Assembly (NCBI GenBank): GCA_947462525.1
Contig: CANHPK010000043.1
Location: 1 to 8,968 of the forward strand
DNA: 8,968 nucleotides
Source of the DNA: Roseiflexaceae bacterium
GTDB taxonomy: Bacteria; Chloroflexota; Chloroflexia; Chloroflexales; Roseiflexaceae
Direction: 5' to 3'
In this document: positions 5,778-8,968 of the stretch, piece by piece
Layout of the letters: each line of letters begins with the position of its first letter
Numbering within the stretch: position 1 is the first letter of the stretch
Position numbers and translations under genes: made by a program
Notes under the pieces: model-generated
Seen by the model: the letters and a program-made list of their open reading frames with translations, nothing else
Databases searched by the model: none
Told to the model about the DNA's origin: nothing

Positions 5778-5813
5778 TGGACCACCACCAGTGCCCACGG
5801 GGACACTGGTCCA
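5778..5813. repeat. Overlapping inverted repeats between MFS stop and next promoter
   Basis: Two mutually exclusive 7-bp stems: ACCAGTG (5787-5793) with CACTGGT (5804-5810), extendable by CCC/GGG inside, and TGGACCA (5778-5784) with TGGTCCA (5807-5813); they share 5807-5810. The block lies 11-14 bases after the MFS stop and directly upstream of the extended -10 of the GT-C-like gene. It could be a hairpin ending MFS transcription, but no T tract follows on the minus strand, so it is a poor intrinsic terminator. An operator or activator site is an equal possibility. Confidence 0.45.
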
Positions 5814-5823
5814 ATGGACGCTC

Positions 5824-7182
5824 CTAATGCCCAGCAGGTACGGTTCCCTTGGTCGGCGCTTTGACATTTTTGAGCAACAACCCTGCCACAGAGAGCACCG
5901 CCATGACCACAGCGGTCACGAGCATCGCCAGTGCATAGCCGGCGACCCCCGCCCCGCCATTGCTCGCCACGGCCCCCATCAGCGCAGCGCCAATCATCTG
6001 ACCGATGCTAATCGTAATCGTCAATAAGGCTTGGGCCGGGGCACGCTCGTTGTCCGCTGTCTCACCCAGCATCATGTAGCGCAACGCAGCCCCCAACATC
6101 ACGGCGATGCCCAACCCGAACAGCACCGAAAACAGATAGAACATGGCCATGCTACTCGCAAACAAGCCCAACACCAGCAATCCGGCAGTCATCAGCGCCA
6201 TGCCGCTCAACACGACCGGTTTGGCACCAACAGAATCCAGCATCCGCCCCGACAACGGCGACGCAATGGCCATGGCCAAGACCAATGGCACCAATTGGAA
6301 GCTCGCAGCCGACGGGGTCATCCCCTGGGCACTGACCAACAGCGACGGGAGGTACAAAGTCACCGCCTCGGCAATCCCCGACCCAAATGCCAATGCCAGC
6401 ACCAAGACGATCTGCCGTCGCCCAAACAGCGCCATCGTCACGACCGGATCAACCGCGCGGCGCTCGATCCAGACAAACACCGGCACTGCAATCAGTGCGC
6501 CCACAATTGCATACATGCCGACGCTCTGACTGCCGATTCCCTGCAAGCCATACACCAACGCAATCAAGATTGCACTCATCAAGACGCTACCCATCACATC
6601 AAACGGCTTGCCTTCGTTCCCACCCGTGTTTGGCAACAACCGCAGACCCAAACCGATAATCAACACTACGATGGGCACGTTCACCCAGAACAACCACGGC
6701 CAGCCAAAGATGAGCAACACGCCGCCGATAATCGGCCCCACCAGAAACGCAATCCCAAAGACTGCACCGATGAGTCCCAGCGCCCGTCCGCGTTGCTCAA
6801 CGGGGAAGACATCGCCAACCACGGCACTCGCAACCGGGAAGATGCCGCCGGCACCGAATCCCTGAATGGCCCGACCCACCAACAACACCGTTACATCGGT
6901 CGCACTGGCAACCACCAACGATCCAATGCCAAACAGAACCACACTCGCCAGAAAACTCGTGCGCCGGCCGTAGCGGTCCGATGCCTTGGCCAACAACGGC
7001 GTCGATACCAGATTGGCGACAATATAAATCCCAAAAATCCACGACGCTGTCGACGTCGACATCCCAAACTGGGCGGTCATCGCTGGCAGCGCTGGCCCCG
7101 TCACGGCGATGTCCAACGCGGCCATCAACACCCCGAGGAACAACACCAGCAACAAGCGATTTCGTGCTTTATCATCCATCAT
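5824..7182 (-). CDS. MFS transporter, 14-TM DHA2-type (drug:H+ antiporter-like)
   Basis: A 452-residue inner-membrane protein with 14 predicted membrane segments, as in the DHA2 (EmrB/QacA) branch. Visible signatures: LDIAVTGPALPAM (about 24-36), the DHA2 motif D1; motif A AKASDRYGRRTSF between segments 2 and 3; the R-I/Q-G-F/GAGG stretch in segment 4 (GRAIQGFGAGGIFP); and motif C GIAFLVGPIIGG in segment 5, the antiporter motif; then FWVNVPI. Export of hydrophobic compounds by proton antiport is inferred from the family; the substrate is unknown. I chose the ATG at 7182 (another follows at 7179): GGAAG lies at 7189-7193, 6 bases upstream, and the preceding DNA holds promoter and operator. The same frame stays open upstream to 8052 but that part is antisense to the aminopeptidase gene. 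A TetR-type operator over the promoter suggests ligand-induced expression. Confidence 0.9.
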   Translation of the reverse strand: MMDDKARNRLLLVLFLGVLMAALDIAVTGPALPAMTAQFGMSTSTASWIFGIYIVANLVSTPLLAKASDRYGRRTSFLASVVLFGIGSLVVASATDVTVLLVGRAIQGFGAGGIFPVASAVVGDVFPVEQRGRALGLIGAVFGIAFLVGPIIGGVLLIFGWPWLFWVNVPIVVLIIGLGLRLLPNTGGNEGKPFDVMGSVLMSAILIALVYGLQGIGSQSVGMYAIVGALIAVPVFVWIERRAVDPVVTMALFGRRQIVLVLALAFGSGIAEAVTLYLPSLLVSAQGMTPSAASFQLVPLVLAMAIASPLSGRMLDSVGAKPVVLSGMALMTAGLLVLGLFASSMAMFYLFSVLFGLGIAVMLGAALRYMMLGETADNERAPAQALLTITISIGQMIGAALMGAVASNGGAGVAGYALAMLVTAVVMAVLSVAGLLLKNVKAPTKGTVPAGH

Positions 7183-7201
7183 GTCAATCTTCCATTCACA
7201 T

Positions 7202-7219
7202 ACTGACCTACCGGTCAGT
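7202..7219. promoter_or_regulatory. TetR-family-type operator (ACTGACC-N4-GGTCAGT)
   Basis: A perfect palindrome with 7-bp arms, ACTGACC (7202-7208) and GGTCAGT (7213-7219), and a 4-base spacer TACC. TGACC/GGTCA arms of this form are typical of TetR-family binding sites in front of efflux genes. It overlaps the -10 hexamer and the inferred start of the MFS promoter, the position expected for simple repression. It may also influence the aminopeptidase promoter 50 bases away. Confidence 0.7.
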
Positions 7220-7245
7220 GTACCACCAACAACCACTGCTGTGAC
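7217..7245 (-). promoter_or_regulatory. Promoter of the MFS transporter gene
   Basis: On the minus strand GTCACA (7245-7240, 4 of 6 to TTGACA), a 17-base spacer, and TACACT (7222-7217, 4 of 6) preceded by TGG as an extended -10. The inferred start near 7210 lies inside the palindrome at 7202-7219 and gives a leader of about 28 bases. Confidence 0.5.
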
Positions 7246-7264
7246 ACATCGTGCGAGAGGAGCT

Positions 7265-7273
7265 TGGTATACT
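7265..7273 (+). promoter_or_regulatory. Extended -10 promoter of the aminopeptidase gene
   Basis: TGGTATACT: TGn plus TATACT (5 of 6). No convincing -35. The inferred start near 7280 gives a leader of about 26 bases containing the Shine-Dalgarno GAAGAGG (7293-7299). Confidence 0.5.
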
Positions 7274-7305
7274 ACGGGTATTGATTTTATGTGAAGAGGT
7301 TCCTT

Positions 7306-8433
7306 ATGCTCGACCCCCGCATGCAACGCCTCGCCGAACTGCTCGTGCGCCACTCGGTGCGCGTCCAACCCGGCGAGAAGGTTCTCATCGAAGCCTACGA
7401 CATCCCCACCGACATGACAGTTGCGCTCATCAAAGCCGTCGCCGCAGTCGGCGGACAACCGCTCGTCAGCACCTACCAGCAGCCAGTCCTGCGTGCGTTG
7501 TATCAGGCGGCCAGCGCCGATCAGATGCAACTCATCGGCGCCGTCGAACGCCAGCGCATGGAGGGTGTGCAGTGCTATATCGGTATGCGCGGTTCGCACA
7601 ACACCTCCGAAATGAGCGATGTCCCCCGCGAAAAAATGGACCTCTATGAGCGTCATTGGTGGAATCACGTGCACTCCCAAGTCCGTGTCCCCAAAACCAA
7701 GTGGGTCGTCCTGCGTTGGCCATCGCCCGCCATGGCCCAATCCGCCGGGATGAGCACCGAGGCGTTCGAGGACTACTACTTCAACGTCTGCGCCGGGGTC
7801 GACTACGACGCCATGCAACGCGCAATGGAGCCGCTCGAGGCCCTGATGCGCCGCACCGACCAGGTCCACATCAAAGGCCCGGGAACGGACCTGCGCTTCA
7901 GCATCAAAGGTATCGGCGTCGTGCCATGCTTCGGCGAACGCAATATTCCCGACGGCGAGATCTACACCTGCCCCGTCAAAACATCCGTCGAAGGCTACAT
8001 TACCTACAACTGCGAGACGTTGTACCGCGGGACCCTCTTCACCAACGTCCATTTCGCCTTTGACCAGGGCAAAATCGTCAAGGCCGAGGCCGGCGCCAAC
8101 ACCGCCAAACTCAACGAAATCCTCGACTCAGACGAAGGCGCCCGCTACCTCGGTGAGTGGTCATTTGGCGTCAATCCGTACATCAGCAACCCGATGCGCG
8201 ACACGCTGTTCGACGAAAAAATCGCCGGTTCGTTCCACCTCACCCCAGGGCAGTGCTACAAAGAAGCCTCCAACGGCAACGACAGCCAAATCCACTGGGA
8301 CATCGTCTGTCGCCAAGACCCTGCAGTGGGCGGCGGTGAGATATGGTTCGATGGCGTCCTCATCCGCAAAGACGGCCGCTTTGTGCTACCCGAACTACAG
8401 GGCCTCAACCCAGAGGCACTGACCCGCGCATAA
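7306..8433 (+). CDS. M29 family metallo-aminopeptidase (thermophilic aminopeptidase/AmpS type)
   Basis: A 375-residue cytosolic enzyme that removes N-terminal residues from peptides using a co-catalytic two-metal site. All expected ligands are visible: Glu218 in GERNIPDGE, Glu284 in YLGEWSFGVNP, His311 in GSFHLTPG, and His330 plus Asp332 in IHWD, with Tyr318 as the likely catalytic tyrosine. The Glu218-Glu284 spacing (66 residues) equals that in known family members. The N-terminal domain begins LDPRMQRLAELLVRHSVRVQ, also standard. The protein is slightly shorter than the roughly 410-residue characterised enzymes, with no missing motif. I chose the ATG at 7306 over a GTG at 7291: GAAGAGG (7293-7299) lies 6 bases before 7306 and would be inside the longer version. 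It diverges from the MFS gene; the oxidoreductase gene follows after 38 bases. A house-keeping peptide recycling role is likely. Confidence 0.93.
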   Translation: MLDPRMQRLAELLVRHSVRVQPGEKVLIEAYDIPTDMTVALIKAVAAVGGQPLVSTYQQPVLRALYQAASADQMQLIGAVERQRMEGVQCYIGMRGSHNTSEMSDVPREKMDLYERHWWNHVHSQVRVPKTKWVVLRWPSPAMAQSAGMSTEAFEDYYFNVCAGVDYDAMQRAMEPLEALMRRTDQVHIKGPGTDLRFSIKGIGVVPCFGERNIPDGEIYTCPVKTSVEGYITYNCETLYRGTLFTNVHFAFDQGKIVKAEAGANTAKLNEILDSDEGARYLGEWSFGVNPYISNPMRDTLFDEKIAGSFHLTPGQCYKEASNGNDSQIHWDIVCRQDPAVGGGEIWFDGVLIRKDGRFVLPELQGLNPEALTRA

Positions 8434-8459
8434 TTCCCCACCGGGTTGCATGGATGCGC

Positions 8460-8465
8460 TAAAAT
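8460..8465 (+). promoter_or_regulatory. -10-like hexamer, possible leaderless promoter
   Basis: TAAAAT (5 of 6 to TATAAT) ends 6 bases before the ATG at 8472, so transcription starting at the usual distance would begin at or beside the A of the start codon. No good -35 is seen. Together with the absence of a Shine-Dalgarno this suggests a leaderless mRNA. Confidence 0.4.
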
Positions 8466-8471
8466 ACGGCT

Positions 8472-8968
8472 ATGCATACACCCATTCCGACCCCTACATA
8501 CATCCCCACTCTCCCGCCCATCCACGACTACGGCATCGCCATCGTGGGATGCGGCGGGATTGTCAACTACGCGCACCTGCCGGCGTATCGTACCCACCAA
8601 CTGACGATCGTCGGATGCTACGACCGCGATCCCGCCGCAGCGGCCCACACCGCTGCGACGCACCACATCGGCCGGGTCTATACGAGTCTGGCAGAACTAT
8701 TGGCCGATCCCGCAGTCACCATCGTCGACATCGCCGTCCCTGCGTGGGAGCAACGCGCCATCGCCGAACAGGCGCTCGCGGCCGGCAAACACCTCCTCTG
8801 CCAAAAACCCCTGGCCGAGGACCTCGCCGACGCGATAGCCATTGCCGCCGCCGGCGAACGCGCGCAACGGTACGTCGCGGTCAACCAACAAATGCGCTGG
8901 AGCGCCGGGATTGCCGCCAGTGCCGACCTCATCCGCAACGGTGCCATCGGCCAGCCGACCGATGCCCA
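8472..8968 (+). CDS. Gfo/Idh/MocA family oxidoreductase (3' truncated by window)
   Basis: 165 N-terminal residues are visible; the frame is open at the window end. After a Pro/Thr-rich 20-residue lead comes a Rossmann NAD(P)-binding domain: GIAIVGCGGIVNYAHLPAYR (21-40) with the glycine motif, CYDRDP with Asp51 placed to bind the adenosine ribose, YTSLAELLADPAV (70-82), DIAVP (86-90), and AGKHLLCQKPLAEDLADA (104-121). The usual E-K-P is Q-K-P here, seen in several branches of this family; Lys112 is the conserved catalytic lysine. VNQQMRW (137-143) opens the second domain. Members oxidise or reduce sugars, inositols or related polyols with NAD(P); the substrate cannot be told from this part. 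An in-frame TAA at 8460-8462 leaves ATG 8472 as the only conventional start before the glycine motif. The gene follows the aminopeptidase by 38 bases. Confidence 0.88.
   Translation, partial: MHTPIPTPTYIPTLPPIHDYGIAIVGCGGIVNYAHLPAYRTHQLTIVGCYDRDPAAAAHTAATHHIGRVYTSLAELLADPAVTIVDIAVPAWEQRAIAEQALAAGKHLLCQKPLAEDLADAIAIAAAGERAQRYVAVNQQMRWSAGIAASADLIRNGAIGQPTDA

Noticed and set aside
6031..7206. 391-codon plus-strand open frame opposite the MFS gene
   Set aside because: His/Gln/Arg-rich low-complexity translation typical of the complement of a GC-rich membrane protein gene; no ribosome site or domain.
7291..7305. GTG at 7291 as aminopeptidase start
   Set aside because: It would place the Shine-Dalgarno GAAGAGG inside the coding region; ATG 7306 has ideal spacing and matches the family's N-terminus.
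7183..8052. Open reading frame continuing 290 codons upstream of the MFS start on the minus strand
   Set aside because: It is antisense to the clearly real M29 aminopeptidase, has no membrane or domain signature, and the start at 7182 has a good ribosome site preceded by promoter and operator.
8446..8465. TTGCAT plus TAAAAT as a full -35/-10 promoter
   Set aside because: The spacing is only 8 bases; the hexamer at 8446 cannot be the -35 for TAAAAT.
1..8968. Defence island, CRISPR, prophage, insertion sequence, tRNA or riboswitch
   Set aside because: No repeats with regular spacing, no transposase, integrase, nuclease or phage protein, no tRNA-like cloverleaf, and no leader long enough for a riboswitch in front of any gene.

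Overview
The window is moderately GC-rich (roughly 58-60% by eye), gene-dense bacterial chromosome with short intergenic gaps, Shine-Dalgarno sites of the GGAG/GAGG type, and promoters that often carry an extended -10 (TGn before the TATAAT-like hexamer). The gene content points, as an inference, to a Chloroflexota (Chloroflexia-like) bacterium: a DUF624-like membrane protein, an M29 aminopeptidase, a Gfo/Idh/MocA oxidoreductase with a QKP motif, and a small 4-TM 'cytochrome b-like' protein. No rRNA, tRNA, transposase, CRISPR array or phage gene was seen, so this looks like ordinary chromosomal housekeeping and accessory DNA.

Layout. Positions 1-883 (+): the last 40 codons of an unidentified gene, translationally close-coupled to a DUF624-like membrane protein. 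Positions 885-1619 (-): a pteridine-reductase-like short-chain dehydrogenase, convergent with the DUF624-like gene with a single base between the stops. Positions 1671-2354 (+): a HAD phosphatase, divergent from the reductase across a 51-bp gap that holds a 21-bp imperfect palindrome and two superimposed -10 elements. Positions 2394-2422: a strong 13-bp-stem terminator closing the convergent HAD and TetR units.

Positions 2603-7182 are all on the minus strand, read MFS transporter (14 TM, drug-efflux type) -> large GT-C-like polytopic membrane protein -> small 4-TM His-containing membrane protein -> TetR regulator. The last two form a tight bicistron (TAA directly followed by ATG) with its own promoter inside the end of the GT-C-like gene. 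The MFS promoter is covered by a perfect ACTGACC-N4-GGTCAGT palindrome typical of TetR-family operators.

Positions 7306-8433 (+): a complete M29 metallo-aminopeptidase, divergent from the MFS gene. Positions 8472-8968 (+): the N-terminal part of a Gfo/Idh/MocA oxidoreductase, cut by the window end, with no ribosome binding site and a -10-like hexamer placed as in leaderless genes.

No clear multi-gene novel system is visible. The parts least explained by known families are the 677-aa GT-C-like protein with an N-terminal extracytoplasmic domain, and the TetR plus 4-TM membrane protein bicistron. The best regulatory observations are the symmetric divergent promoter at 1635-1655, the TetR-type operator at 7202-7219, and the probable leaderless start at 8472.
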